Assembly: GCF_905475465.1 (NCBI RefSeq)
Contig: NC_062234.1
Coordinates: 13,973,001-14,037,000 of the forward strand
Origin: Pieris napi
Taxonomy: Eukaryota; Arthropoda; Insecta; Lepidoptera; Pieridae
Direction of reading: 5' to 3'
Length of the DNA: 64,000 nucleotides
Shown here piece by piece: positions 1 to 12,419 of this stretch. The notes under the pieces are model-generated. The model made no database searches. It had not been told where the DNA came from and saw nothing but the letters and a program-made list of their open reading frames with translations. The position numbers were made by a program, and so were the translations under genes. The number at the start of each line of letters is the position of its first letter. Position 1 is the stretch's first letter.

Positions 1-199
1 GCATTCTATTATTTAAAATGTGCCACAAATGTTTATAAAACAATATAATAAATATCCTTAATTATATCGGAGCAACAATTAATGCAATTTCCAATTTAAA
101 AGCATTTATATTAAACTTTTCTCAGTTCTTGCCATTGAGAAACACGGACGATAGAAGAGCTAAATCTCGTTACAAATTAATGAGTGGTTTAGCTGGAAA

Positions 200-892
200 C
201 CGTCGTTTGTATTTCTTTTCATTTATTTTTTCAGTAAAAAGCTTTAAGTTGTCTGAGAAATGTGCTCTGGTATAAATGTCTTTTAGATGAGTTTATTTTG
301 TCCACTCCAAATCACGCTATTTCTGCGCTGTGTCTCTCTCTGTCATGTCTAAATGGTCTTCCTCTTTTGCGTGAGTTAATTGGGCACCAGATTAAAATTT
401 TCTTGCACTACTTTTCTGTTCTTCTTGCCATGTACCCCGCCCATTTCCACTTATGTTTATATATTTTCATTGTGACATCTATTCTTTTCTTTCTTATCTA
501 TATCTTGTAGTTTTGTATGCTGCTATCATATTAACACATAGTTATTTATTATTTCAGTAAAAAGCTTTAGACTTTATTTTATTTTAGTTATAGTAACGTG
601 TTATTTTGAGTATTTTTTTTTGTTAATAATGTTTGCATTTCTTGTACTCTACCCTCTGTAGGTGTTTTTTTTTTCATTGTTCCACATTAGGGTTGCCTGG
701 AAGAAATCGCTTGTTAGCGATAAGGCCGCCCGTTGCCTTATAACTTTTGTAACCTGCTTTTTTATTTTTGTTATGTGTATGTTTGTGAATAAGGTAATAG
801 AGCATAAATAAATAAATAAGTTGTCTGGGAAATTTGCTCTGGTATCTGTCTTTTAGATGCATTTATTTTAACGACTTTCGTAATATTTGTGT
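200..892 (-). mobile_element. LINE 3' fragment, family A copy 1 (split by an insertion)
   Basis: On the minus strand this matches the copy at 2825-3240, including the shared blocks around CAGTAAAAAGCTTTA (near 232 and 555) and CTTTTAGATG (near 281 and 852). The copy is degenerate, partly duplicated, and interrupted between about 571 and 815 by another repeat. It is a dead, 5'-truncated non-LTR retrotransposon tail. Confidence 0.6.
571..815 (+). mobile_element. LINE/SINE tail nested in family A (GGTTGCCTGGAAG family)
   Basis: Contains GGGTTGCCTGGAAG at 689 followed by TCGCTTGTTAGCGATAAGG and ends in an ATAAATAAATAA tail, as expected for a target-primed insertion on the plus strand. The flanking family A sequence resumes at about 816, so this element inserted into it. 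Related pieces lie near 5829, 14130 (minus), 44345 and 63180 (minus). Confidence 0.55.
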
Positions 893-2050
893 TCTATGTA
901 GAAGTATAGTATTTTTTTAATAACGCAGACTGACCAGGTTAGGAATCACATTCGTCCATCAATTTACAATAACATACAACACATTGAGCTTTTAGTTAGA
1001 TTCATTAAATTGAAATTTTAAAATCTACTTATTATTTTATATTTTAGCATAAATTTCAAAAGGTTTAAAATATTGTATAGAAAAAGATATCAAAATGAAA
1101 ACAATGTGGGATGAGTTTGAAATAATCGTTCAATAATCATCTTCATACATAGTATTGTCTTTGATTAACATAACTTTTATTCATTTAAATTTATAATAAT
1201 ACATAACTTCAATCCGGTCAAAATAGTGTTTTATCTTCATACAGTTTATTACATCTTGTACCGTTACCTCGTAGTACATAAAAACAAAAAGAAATTACGG
1301 GAACTCGGAACGAAGACCTGTAGTTTATTGCCAATTCACATTATTGCCTATATCCGAAAACGGCACGTATAAACTAAGTGTAAGCCGAATTCTTTTACAC
1401 ATTAAGGAAATATGGCTTAGTTTTCCCTACCAATGCATGTAGTAAGGATCGTTATGGCATGAATCACTTAGGTTCTTGTATCAAAAATAAAAATCTAGTG
1501 ACGTAATTTTTAATAGATCTTAAGTCTTTTCAAGCTGTAGCTGAAAATACCTTGATTAAGATCTAATCAATACTACCAGTCTTGCAATACTTTTTGGTTT
1601 GTGAAGTTTTACGTACAATTTTAATGGTTATAATGTTATAGTGTATATTATGTCACTGGCCTTAGTATATAAGTTAGTAATTTAAATATGTTCGACGTCC
1701 TGGTGGACAGAAAAACTGTGTCCAGTTTGTGTTTCCACCACACCAACTTATTTTCAATTTAAGATCACGTATAAAATAAATAAATCAATCAAAATAAATA
1801 TTTATGCACATCGTATAAGCCTGTTATAAGAAAAATGTTACTAATAAATCATGAATTGGCAAGTCTGATGTATACGGATGTTATAACAAGTGTTGGAGGA
1901 AGACATTTACAATGCTTAAACAATGCAGAGGCCTAGTTTAACGGGTGAATAAGACAGAAATGGAGTCATTTGATCTGTTTTTTTAAAGGTTCAAGACGAT
2001 GCAGCTGCTTTACACGGGGTTAGTTATTATTACTATTATTAGTTATAAAT
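893..2050. other. Gene-free stretch with one repeat fragment
   Basis: AT-rich sequence with no supported gene. The only recognised content is the short dispersed repeat at 1690-1790. Confidence 0.5.
1690..1790 (+). repeat. Dispersed repeat, family E copy 1
   Basis: GACGTCCTGGTGGACAGAAA followed by AACTGTGTCCAGTTTGTG matches, in inverse orientation, 52560-52635 inside the sorting nexin gene. Probably the 3' tail of a retroelement; the clade is not recognisable. Confidence 0.5.
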
Positions 2051-2054
2051 CTTT

Positions 2055-2200
2055 ATATAAATAATAATAATAAGGCTTTATTTGTCCAGATCCTATTTAT
2101 AACATACAAAAAGAAATATATATACAATTTTATTAAGCGTAGATGTAGTTCCGTCTGGGCGAAGGCCTTCAACTTTTTCCACCCTAGTTTAGTTTTTGTC
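2055..2200 (-). mobile_element. LINE 3' end with (TTA)n tail
   Basis: Read on the minus strand, a remnant coding for a VEGLRPDGT-like ending runs into an AATAAAG signal and a (TTA)n tail (plus-strand AATAATAATAATAAGG near 2056-2074). This matches the C-terminal ending and tail of non-LTR retrotransposons seen elsewhere in the window. 5'-truncated and inactive. Confidence 0.5.
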
Positions 2201-2733
2201 GTCGTCATCCAGTTTTTGCCAGCTATCCTTTCACTATTAATAATACTTAAGGTAATTCCAGCTAGCCGTAATTAACATATAGGTAATTCTCGTGTCCCAG
2301 TGTTTTTAACTCCTTCTAAATAGCTTCACAGACTTATGATTAATGATTGTGGTGCTCGTAAATGACTTTCAAAAGCACTATCAGCTCATTACAACCCTAC
2401 GCCCGACCACGTCGTCTAGTTTTGGTCCAAGGCAATGTTTTTCTTTGGGCGTGAATGGTTCGAACTTTGGGTTGACTACTCGACAGTATTTGAGTAAACA
2501 AAAACCTTCATAGATCTCATTTATAAATTTACCCTTCGTAAGGTTAGACAAGCTGAATTAATATCAGTTTGACGTGTAGTTACAGGTTACCGGGCGAAGT
2601 TAAACGGCTAAATCGTTTTCCGATAACCTAAAAAGTCGTCTTTAATAGCTGGTTTAAGAATTAGAATATTGGGTTTTCGTGTCTGAGGACGTGATAAAAT
2701 TATTAATGCTAATAATATTTATGGAGGACTTCT

Positions 2734-3240
2734 TCAATCATTACTACTGCTATCATAATGATAAAATTTAGATACTTTAAATACATTTATATTTCTATCA
2801 TATAATTCATTCCTAGGTATCTGTTTGCCCTTTTTTGGGGCCCCAAACAAATCCCGCCATTTCTGTCTGCACTCTGCCTCTTTTTGTCGTGTACCAGCTG
2901 ATGTTTCCTTAACCTGGTCTATCCACCTTCTAAATGGTCTTCCACATTTGCGTGCGTACCTTGGGCACCAGATTGATACTTTCTTCCACCACTTTTCTGT
3001 TCCTCTTGCCGTGAGCCCCACCCATTTCTACTGAGGTTTATTTATTTTCATTGTACCTATTCTTTTCTTCCATATCATACATCGTTCCATCGATGACACA
3101 CCTGTATTGTACGCTGCTATCATATTAATACATAATTATTTCTTTTCGTTTATTTTTTCAGTAAAAAGCTCTAAATTGACTGAGAAACGTGCTCCGGTAT
3201 AGATGTCTTTTAGATGCGTTTATTTTAACGACTTTGGTGA
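2734..3240 (-). mobile_element. LINE ORF2 C-terminal remnant, family A copy 2
   Basis: The minus-strand reading at 2734-3021 shows KCGRPFRRWIDQVKE then CRQKWRDL. This is the RGRPxxRWxD and WRxL signature that ends many non-LTR retrotransposon polyproteins downstream of the reverse transcriptase. No RT or endonuclease domain remains, so it is a dead 5'-truncated copy. Other copies are at 200-892 and 36281-36660. Confidence 0.7.
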
Positions 3241-3837
3241 TCGTTTCGTAATTTCCATGTCACGGTATTAAGTATTTTAAAAACACACACTGGCCAGGTC
3301 AGAATATCATACGTATTCATACTAATACATAATGAATCAGTAGAAAACGCATATTTTCACAACATTTACTTGTGTGGAAACAGTTTCAAATAGCCTGTTT
3401 AAAATCACATTTACACAAAAAAGGCATAAACAAATAATATGTTACTACTGTTGTGTCGCCATCTAGAATAAAATAAACTGTCACCGATAGAAATCGTTTG
3501 TAGGAAGTCTCAGCAAGTATCGAGTAAAAAATAATATATACAATTTCTTCCTCCCTAGTCTTTCAACTAGATATGCGTTTCTTCGTGATGTAAATCACGC
3601 GATCACCAATGAGGTCATACCATGTAATTTGTTTTTAATATGGATTTCGTACTTATATGACGTGTTTTTCGGGAGTACCAATACCAGCCAAAGGCGAATT
3701 AATTAGTCTATCAGTGTGAGAAAGAGATTGTGTAAGAAATCGACTTCAAAAGGATAGGTTGTTATCACAAAACTACATTACTGCATTAGTACACTATTCG
3801 TACACAACAGTGACGTAATTGTATATATAGAGTAATA

Positions 3838-3935
3838 AAAACTACTTTATTTGACTTAAAAACATTACATTTTGTACTTACATTTAAAAGATTGTAAACA
3901 TACATTATGCTACGAATCGTTGAGATACAATATTC
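3838..3935 (-). repeat. Dispersed repeat pair, copy 1
   Basis: Reverse complement reads ATCTCAACGATTCGTAG ... CAATCTTTTAAATGTAAGTA ... CAAAATGTAATGTTTT. The same string order occurs on the plus strand at 32672-32760 with a few changes. The element type is not recognised. Confidence 0.6.
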
Positions 3936-3978
3936 ATTGTGGTTATATATAATATATATATCATAATTATGCTTCATC

Positions 3979-4005
3979 TTTTACCGGTGAAAATTACCGG
4001 TAAAA
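3979..4005. repeat. Perfect 10-bp inverted repeat (hairpin)
   Basis: TTTTACCGGT, a 7-bp spacer, then ACCGGTAAAA. Each arm contains the palindrome ACCGGT. No gene lies nearby to give it a role. Confidence 0.6.
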
Positions 4006-4419
4006 TATTTTGAGACCGCTCTCTATCTACCCTCGGGAATATACCTCAGTGCTATAGGAGCCTAAACATACAAGATAAGGCTTAATTGTATTTATAAGAC
4101 CCCTTTACATTAATTAGACAACATCGTAAGTAAGTTTAGTATAGTGAGGCCTAATTCTCCTAAATCAGTGTCTGTTTTCCCATAATAATTTACAGCGGTG
4201 GCAAGTAGGTTATTTCACTCCGTCGATTTTTGTCATTCAACTAGCACAGTCGACATAAGGGATGAGAAGCCTACATCTAACCACTAAGCTTACGCTGTTG
4301 CAATAAACAGTGTATGGTTTAAAATATTCTTTGATTTAATTCATGTAAAGTTACGTTCACTCAGGGCATGTAGCCCGTTATACGGATGACAGATGGTTTA
4401 AAACTGTAACCGAATGGAC

Positions 4420-4625
4420 TTTCCAAAAGGAAAAAAAACAACAGACCAATAGAGCGATGGGCCGACAGAAGATGGCACAACATAAAATAGGGTGGAAAGC
4501 GGTGGAGTTGGCTGTCTCCCGGACAGGGGCCACATCTTAGAGTAGTGAAAATTGTATTTATATATTCTTGTGTAAATGTATCGCAATAAGATGTGGACGA
4601 ATAAAGGTTTATTATTATTATTAAA
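4420..4625 (+). mobile_element. LINE 3' end with (ATT)n tail
   Basis: A degraded RPIERWADD-like motif (plus strand near 4446) resembles the RWxDD motif of non-LTR retrotransposon C-termini. It is followed by an AATAAAGG signal and a TTATTATTATTA tail at about 4608-4622. 5'-truncated and inactive. Confidence 0.5.
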
Positions 4626-4639
4626 GTTACGTTAACATT

Positions 4640-7440
4640 TGGTTAAGTCACGCTGTAAATATGTGTAAAACATAAATGTTCAAATAGAGAAGAATCACTA
4701 AGCTTAATGTCTCTAACATAACTGTCTGTTTTAATAACTTAATTTGAAGTAAGTTTGAAGATACACCTAATCAGGTCAACCAAAAGCACTAAAAACTAAT
4801 ATGAAGATATAGTTGTATAGAAAATCACATGAAATCTTCGTAAAAGCGAACGTCACGGAATTCTATATAAACTTCCAGTAAAATATAATTAGCATACGAG
4901 GTTTCCTGATTTTAAATCGTTAAATTTAATTTAAAAGCGTTTGACTAATTTACTGCAACCACATTCTAAATAAAACATTATAAATTAATTTTGATAACCA
5001 TAATGCAGTGGTTTCTGTAAATAGATAACTGCCATGGTTTTAGTAGAAATAATGTTTTCACATGTTACAGTGCGGAAGCTGTGGAAATACCACGGGTTTG
5101 GAAAGGTAAGGAAACATTACATTTTAAAGCTTTTGACTACATCGAACAAACATGCTTATGTGGTAATGGGTGCAGAGGTCATTTCTACAGTAGTCCTGTA
5201 GAATAACGCTGTCAGCTGAAAACTAGTAAAAAGCCTGTTTAATAACACATATAACTCTTCAATATCCAAAATATATAAATTATACAGTCTTAATTAAAAA
5301 TTGAATTCTGGTCATGGTATGAGTAAGCAGTGCAGTTCAGTTGCAGGTCGTCACTGGGCTCGCAATAAGAGCTCATGGTAGACCCTATAATAGAGATACA
5401 AGATAATCGTTGTCACCAATATTAGCTACGCGCTTTTCTAAGACATGATTATTTTATATGAAAGACTTTTCAGCAGTCGTTCATATAAATCCATTTATTT
5501 AAATAAATTGTTTATTATTGTGAATTATGTCTTAATATCATTAAAATTAAATAACTTTTAAACAATGCTTAGCTTAAATAAAGGCTGGAATCAAAATGTA
5601 ATCGTCCCAGCGAAGTCTTCATGCATTTTTAATTTGGACCAGACTAATTTACTAAACCACGACTCTTGGGGCTTTTTGTTTTATAAAGACTTTAAGCCCA
5701 AGAAAATATTAGAATTTAAATAATGGCGTTTTGAAATACATTTTTAACGTTGATTGTATATTTTGAACTATTTATTCAACGGTAGTATTCGATCACCAAT
5801 TTTGCACGAGCTTTGAACAAATGACAAGACATGGTTGCGTAGAAGTGATCGCTTACTAGCAATAAGGCTCTCCGTTATTTAAAATCAGTTTAATAAAACG
5901 CCAAAAAATACCTATTCTTGACTAAAAAAATCTTATCAGTTTGACCTGTGATATTCTTATGAGACAGGAGGGTAACTTTCACTTAAATGCTTACCACCGC
6001 CATCGACACCTGTAACACCAGGAAGCTTGCAAGCGTGTTGGTGTTCTTTAAGGTTTTACGTTCTTCTTTCTTTAGTCATAAAGGTTTAAATCGGTAAGTC
6101 GGTAAGTCATATGGAGGCGATTTGATTTCATTCATGTTCCAACTATAGGTTTACAATTTAAATTACATAAAAATCTGTTAGTTAATCACTTTCAGTTGAA
6201 GTCTTGATGTTTAAAACGTTTGCGAGTGTCTTTAAAATCTGACAAAACTTTATTTCAGCAATTGTAGCGTTTTCTTTCAAATGTAAACCCTAATAGCTAT
6301 TGTGCTTGTAAGAATAGTACAGCGCTGAGTGCCTTTTTAACATCTCCAGATGAAACCTAAACAAAGCTTTTGTAAGAATTTATTTGTATATTCAAAACTA
6401 TTTTGAAACATCAATTTAAAATATTGTCATTGCGGTTTATATATGGAACGTCCTGTTATTTACTAGATAAGGTACATATTTCTACGTAGATAATTTATAA
6501 ATATTTTGCCATTTTAATTCGCCGGGAATCAAATCCTTTAAAAATGAAGTGTGCTGAATAGTTGGTTCATACTTTCTGCCTCTGCCTCCGCACGAGCTTA
6601 CTCCGCACCACTTCGATGGTTGGAAATCTTCCATCGTCCGCTTTCTCCCCGTAGAAGTCTTTCCAATAAAGGGCCTTCAGGTATTGAAAGAAACAGCGTC
6701 ACCCTCTTTTAAAGGTCTGCAACGGACCCACTATCAAAATGAGTTTTCTGCGGTAGCGGCCTTTTATCCCATTGTAGAAATAAGGTAACTTGATAGACAC
6801 GGCTACTTAATGTAACTCAAAGCCGAATTTCGTTCTTTGGTGGTTGACATTTATTGTTCAAGAAATATTTATTTGGGTTTTTAGTGTATAAAGTATCGGC
6901 GGGTGAGTATATAGCACAAAAAACCAAAAAAAAATGGCTTTTATTCGATTGTGGTTCACGGTACAATCCATTTGACCAATCACAAACAAGCGATATACAT
7001 CATAGTTGCGTTTTTGTTTTTGATACTATCGATCCCGTGGTGTGAGCTATAGTACAAAAGTATTATATTAGATGTGTTAGAAGTTAGTCAAATTTGTATT
7101 GTGACCAATTAGTATTTTGTTTGCGAAAGCGAAATTCCGAATAACGACTCCATATAATTCCAAATGTTGTGGCTTGTTCGTAACAGTTATAGCTGTTTAG
7201 CAAATCACGAGCGAAATGCTCTTTGGATTGACTTTAATTATCCCAACACGGGAAATCTGTTTTATTGAACTGTGTACGGCGTTCGTTAAATTTTCATTTG
7301 TGTTATTCATGAAAGTTTGTTGTTGAACAAATGTTTTTTTTTGTAAAAACCTTGTTAAAGTTATGGTAAAGCGTGTGTTTAAACTAAAGATTATTAACTA
7401 TTAACCAATTAAAACATCCTCGAAGTTGTGAGAATACCAG
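4640..7440. other. Gene-free stretch
   Basis: AT-rich, no supported gene. A small GGTTGCGTAGAAG / CGCTTACTAGCAATAAGG remnant of the family at 684-815 lies at about 5829-5880. A more GC-rich patch at 6575-6785 may be an old retroelement remnant, but I could not identify it. Confidence 0.45.
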
Positions 7441-7564
7441 CATATTTTAAGTTCCATTACTTACTTAAAACAATAATAATAATAATCTTTATAAATTTTT
7501 CTCACAAAAACTTAGTACATAAACAATATAAGGATATATAATACATATAAGGAAACCACATGGG

Positions 7565-7606
7565 GTATGTGTGTGTGCGTATGTGTGTGGGTGTGTGTAT
7601 GTGTGT
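7565..7606. repeat. (GT)n-rich microsatellite
   Basis: Imperfect TGTGTGTGCGTATGTGTGTG-type simple repeat, lying directly beside a SINE fragment. Confidence 0.8.
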
Positions 7607-7634
7607 TGAAGCCATTGGGCCAACACTGCTCCAA
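7606..7634 (-). mobile_element. SINE 5' (A-box) fragment
   Basis: GAAGCCATTGGGCCAACACT is the reverse complement of the AGTGTTGGCCTAGTGGCTTC head of the tRNA-derived SINE at 19831. Only the head survives. Confidence 0.55.
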
Positions 7635-7799
7635 AATTTAATATTTAAAAATATTCACGTATCCCGAGTGCAGAAGTATACAAAATCTGAGAAGCCACAC
7701 AAACTTTGGAAGTGATAATAAGTTTGGCTTCAACTTGAACATTTCCTTAGATGACTCCCACTACTTTAAAGTTAGTTGATTTTAAATCAAAATTTAAAA

Positions 7800-8112
7800 C
7801 TATTTTCTATAAATATTATACTATTTTTCTGAATTTTTTTTTAAATAAAACATTTATACTTGACACTAACCGAAACTAGGAGTAATGGACCGATTTTAGA
7901 AATTCTTTTACCATTTGAATGCTACTTTATCACTGATTAATATAGGCAGCAACCGTTACCCAAGGTGTATAAAAAGTGCCTATAAAATATCTTAATATTG
8001 CATGCGCTTGATCATGATAGAAAAAAAATTATGTTCCACAATATTAAAGAATATGTCAATATAAACAACATTTTTTTTAGAAATAAATGTCGACCCGTGC
8101 AAAGCCAGGGCG
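7800..8112 (+). mobile_element. Degraded non-autonomous Helitron (lepidopteran type)
   Basis: The internal string GGAGTAATGGACCGATTTTA (7880) and the end CCCGTGCAAAGCCAGGG followed by CGGACCGCTAG|T (8091-8109) look like the 3' terminus of lepidopteran non-autonomous Helitrons: a short hairpin, then CTAG, then T. The 5' TC end is eroded. No helicase is encoded. Confidence 0.6.
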
Positions 8113-8119
8113 GACCGCT

Positions 8120-9548
8120 AGTAGTGTATAAAGAAAGGACAATTTTACCATGAAATGTAAAAGGGGTACCGAAATAACTGGTTATAAAGACTGTTGTTGC
8201 TACAATTATTATCGTTCAATTATAATAAAAGATCTACTTATGTGGTAGAGTTTATTAAATGTTGTAACAAACGCTACGGCTTAATATTCCAGGCTGCTAG
8301 TTAAATGGCCCTCTTTAGTAAAAGGCTAGACTGTTAATTGAACGCCTTATTAAGCTAGTTGGCTGCGACAGATACATTGGTAAAAACTATCCAATTCCAG
8401 TAGTGTTAGACATATATCACCTGACACACAGCCAAAGACAAATGGGACAAATTGTGACACCTGCTGAAATAGTCGAGGGCAATTTGTTCGTTGCCTTAAT
8501 TCAGGTAGCAAAGGGCAACTTCGGACACACACCATTCCTCCGATAAGCTCGACATTATTTAAAAATAAATTTGATCGGGAGTGTTAAATTACAGCTTAGT
8601 TGCTTTAAATAGAACCGTTCAATTTATAACAATAATTATAAAGCATGTCAGTAAACCAGCCATTTATAACCGTAATCGCTTAATTTCATCTAATTAGAAT
8701 CTATTTCCCCCACTCTGGCTTCGGTTAGAGCAATTATCATTACTCATTCCACTGTAATCGTCCTCAAAATCTCGCAGCGTTTTAGCATTTTAATTAGTGT
8801 TTAGAAAATTATTTTCTTAAATCGTTTAAGATAATCACAATGAAATATTATCTAAAAAAACACTAACGTAGCATTGCGTCATCAGTTACGCATCATTAAA
8901 ATTGGTCTTCAGAAGGTGATCATAGTTTAACTTAATATTACGCAAGGATTTATCAGTACCAATCTAGTGGATATTGTGAAAAATATGGAGGATGTAGATT
9001 TTTTCGAATTTCAATAAGAATTAGTAAAAAAATCAATTTTCTTATAAAAACGCAAAATAAATTATAACTCTGCAGGGGTGGAGCTTAAGGACCTTCCATA
9101 GAACAATTGATGATAGATGACCCCATCTTACGTCTAGTTGCGTTTGATCCACGACTTTTTGGCCAACCTGTATATTAATGTAAAAAATCACGTTTATTAT
9201 AAATTTTTCGACATAAGCAAGTAGAAGTTAAGCATCTGGTCGTTGCGTTACACGTTTGTACGTTCGTCATATTACATATTAAACTCTTTACATCATTTTA
9301 ATTAGACCAAAAGGCAAAGCAATCCCTGTGATGAATATTGAAAAGTTACTCCTATATAAATAAAGTAAGTGTTCTTGCTAAATGGTTTTACGGTACAATT
9401 ATAAGGAGAGATGCCAACTCACGCCCCATTTGTTAGAAGTTTGCCCGACAAAGCCGTAATCTTCTATTGTTTGCTACTTATTGAGGAAACCGAGTGAACA
9501 TTATATATTTTCTTTTTGAATATTTCATTTCAGTGGTCATTGATTAAA
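8120..9548. other. Gene-free stretch
   Basis: AT-rich, no supported coding sequence, RNA gene or clear repeat boundary. Confidence 0.45.
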
Positions 9549-9550
9549 TA

Positions 9551-9943
9551 GAGTCTGGCTAATGAAAGAAGATAACGAAAAAGCGCGGCAAATTCAAAAA
9601 AAAAATGTATGGTATCCCTAGAAGTTTGATACATTTTGTGGATTAAACTTACTTGATACTTGATTTTATTGTCTTTTACTATTGATACTTAAAATTACTA
9701 GCATTGCATGGAAAACTTAAACTATATTTATTATAAAACACAACTTTATTCGGAATAATCAAATAGTTTAGGCTATTATACCTGTTAACTATTCGGAAAA
9801 AATATATAATAGAAATAAAAATGAGTAATTGCATGAAGTATCAAGACAATAAATCATACTAACCTAAGAAATACGATGACATTCTGTGTTGCCATCAGAA
9901 AGTTTTCAAATAAATCAATTATCTTCTTTCATTAGCCAGACTC
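9551..9943. mobile_element. MITE with 25-bp terminal inverted repeats, TA target site
   Basis: GAGTCTGGCTAATGAAAGAA begins the left arm and its reverse complement ends the right arm. The arms match for 25 bp and TA flanks both sides. At 393 bp with no transposase it is a non-autonomous element. The TA target suggests Tc1/mariner, but the TIR does not identify a family. Confidence 0.75.
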
Positions 9944-10455
9944 TATCCCACAAATAAACTGTCATCGCCCTAATCTGTGTATGGAATGCATCAGCTGTCA
10001 CTTATCACTATTGATCCCGCCGCCGAATTTAATTCCTTTTCTTTTATTGCTAAAGTGCGCTCGTTGCGTTATAATTATGGAGCTATACAATTGACAAACA
10101 ATTTAATGTCGACATCAAATAAATTAAATGAATCTGATTTTCAGCATTTTATTAAGATTTTTTTAAATAATTTTATTAAGATTTTATAAAATAATTTTAT
10201 TGATATTTAGGTAAAGAGATGACAAGCGTAATAACTATTTACATCTGTATACATATCGTGATAACTGAACATATATTGGGCCGGTATATTCACATAAAAA
10301 TATATAAGTAATGTTATTGGCTATACACGTATTTAATATCAATATAGTGCCTCAGCGGGCATGTTCAATCAGTCTCGCATCCGGCGGAAGTCCTCTCGAG
10401 AGTTCCACAGAATATGCAACTATAAAGCGTTGTCTATGCATTAACTAATATTGTA

Positions 10456-11383
10456 GGGGAGACCGGGTACAAAAGTAACAGCGGGTCGAAAGTAACAAAT
10501 GCTCTCCAGATTCACCCAATGGGCGAAAACAGCTTCGCCGCCGTCAGGCGATAGCTGAGAGTGCCCCCCTCACTTGTAGTTAGTCGCCGTGTACTCCACG
10601 CACTGTTAGGTTATGTGAGAGGATACTACGTGTTTTTACAAACCAAAACTAAGTTTTTCGATATTTTGTTATTTAATGTTTACATAGTCGTAAAAGGATG
10701 GTAGTAATCTGAATGTTTGCATATCTATTTTTGATTAGATTGATTGTACATTGTTTAAATTTGATTTTGTTTAGCATGTTCCGTTTTTAAGTTATATTTC
10801 ATGTTTCAACAAAAATGAGGAAGGGTACAAAAGTAACATAGTCCTATGGGTACACAAGTAACAAACAAACCTAGCAAGATTGTTGCTCAAAAAGGAACTA
10901 AACAAGTAGGTGCAGTAACCTCAGAACGTGGATGATTAGTAACTGTTGCTGTTGCGATTAATGCTCAAGGAAGACATATACCTTCTTTTTCGTATTCCCA
11001 TTGAAACAATTCCAAGACCACATGATTCTTGAGGGTCCTGTTGGTTGTGTCGGAGCTGGCAATGCTAGTGGATGTATGCAGAATGCAGAACTTTTACTTT
11101 TTAAATAAATAATTGTTGATTAAAGATATAATATTGTATTAATTACCAACCTCTTCGTCTTGTTACTTTCGACCTGCCTATGTGGTCGAAAGTAACAACT
11201 GATGTTTTTTTTTTAACTGTCTGTTTTTCATATAAAACACACCATAGTAAAATAAATCGAGCTGCTAGTGTAAAGAACATAAACTGAATTTATATATGGT
11301 TATATTAATTTAATGACAATATTAAAACCTAGCCACAAATCAAGTGTGAAGTACAAAGTGTTACTTTTGTACCCGGTCTCCCC
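10456..11383. mobile_element. 928-bp non-autonomous DNA transposon, 25-bp TIR, TA target site
   Basis: The left end GGGGAGACCGGGTACAAAAG (then TAACA) is matched by a perfect inverted copy at 11359-11383, and TA lies on both sides. Inside, the terminal motif recurs in shortened form: GGGTACAAAAGTAACATA (near 10825), GGGTACACAAGTAAC (near 10849), GTCGAAAGTAACA (10484, 11187) and an inverted TTACTTTCGACC (near 11163). Such iteration is typical of transposase-binding repeats. No transposase ORF remains. Confidence 0.8.
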
Positions 11384-11389
11384 TACATT

Positions 11390-12415
11390 TACATATTTAC
11401 TTCATTGCTCATGCTACAAGATGATGAAGTCTATGCCAATATTGTAATTTCTTATATTTGGTCCATGATGATTGTTGTGAGGATGTGTAGAAGCGATTAT
11501 ATTTCAACTATTAAAATTTCATTTAGTATTTACCTTCATTATACATAAATGACCTGACATGGTCTTGTTCTTGTTGTTGTTATTTAATGAAATTTAAATA
11601 AAACTCCTCATTTGTTTTATTCTGACAAGATAGTTACTTCAAAAACTACTCAACATATTTTAATAATAATAATTAATTTGCAAGAATATGGTACAAGTAT
11701 GTTATAGTGATACAATCTAAAGCTCGCATATTCTGCCACGCATAATGGCGTGCAAATTTGTCTTCAAAGGAATGTTACATAGAAGTTATATTATGCGTCA
11801 TATCTTATATTATTTGTAGTGATAAAATATTATCAAAATATAATATTACAAATTTATAACGTCTATTCCCGTTTTGATAATATAATAAATGATAACTAAC
11901 GCTAAATCGCAATGTACAGATATTAATATATCGCCTTGGGCAAAACCTCAAACAAATAATTAAAAATACGACATAAAATGACCTCATTCATCAAGATATA
12001 AAAATTAAAGATCAAATGAAATCCGATCGAATAACAAAACCACGAGATCATTCAACAATAAAAATGCCGGTTTCACGCATTTTACGTCCGTATAAACATT
12101 TCGAATAAACACACCACTAAAATGTTTCAATTTCATACAGAATTTTACGAACAAAATATTTTTTAGTTTACAACTGTAAGTGACCCACTAACCCCTTTGA
12201 AGGTATGCTAATTTCAGGTCAAGTATAATATAAGAGCTGGTTGAAAGTTGTTTTTTGAGGCATTTTTCTGCCAGACATTGAGGAGAACGGTCCTCTTTGA
12301 TGCGTTGCCTTTATGATACTTTCTGTATTTTAAAGAGAAATAGTCTTACCGGCTTAAACAGATTTTAGAACATAAAAAAATATTTTTATAAAATCAATAG
12401 AAAATTTTACATAAA
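11390..12415. other. Gene-free stretch
   Basis: AT-rich, no supported gene or repeat with recognisable ends. Confidence 0.45.
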
Positions 12416-12419
12416 TCTA

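Larger units (their letters stand above)
3241..4415. other. Gene-free stretch with a repeat copy and a palindrome
   Basis: No supported gene. It contains the minus copy of a repeat pair (3838-3935) and a short perfect inverted repeat at 3979-4005. Confidence 0.5.

Noticed and set aside
262..510. 82-codon plus-strand frame
   Set aside because: It is the antisense shadow of the family A retrotransposon remnant; no start context or domain supports a gene.
6575..6785. Possible LINE-coding remnant on the minus strand
   Set aside because: Reading frames gave no convincing RT, endonuclease or C-terminal motif.
9060..9175. Possible retroelement fragment around CCACGACTTTTTGGCCAACC
   Set aside because: The string looks repeat-like, but no second copy in the window and no ends could be found.
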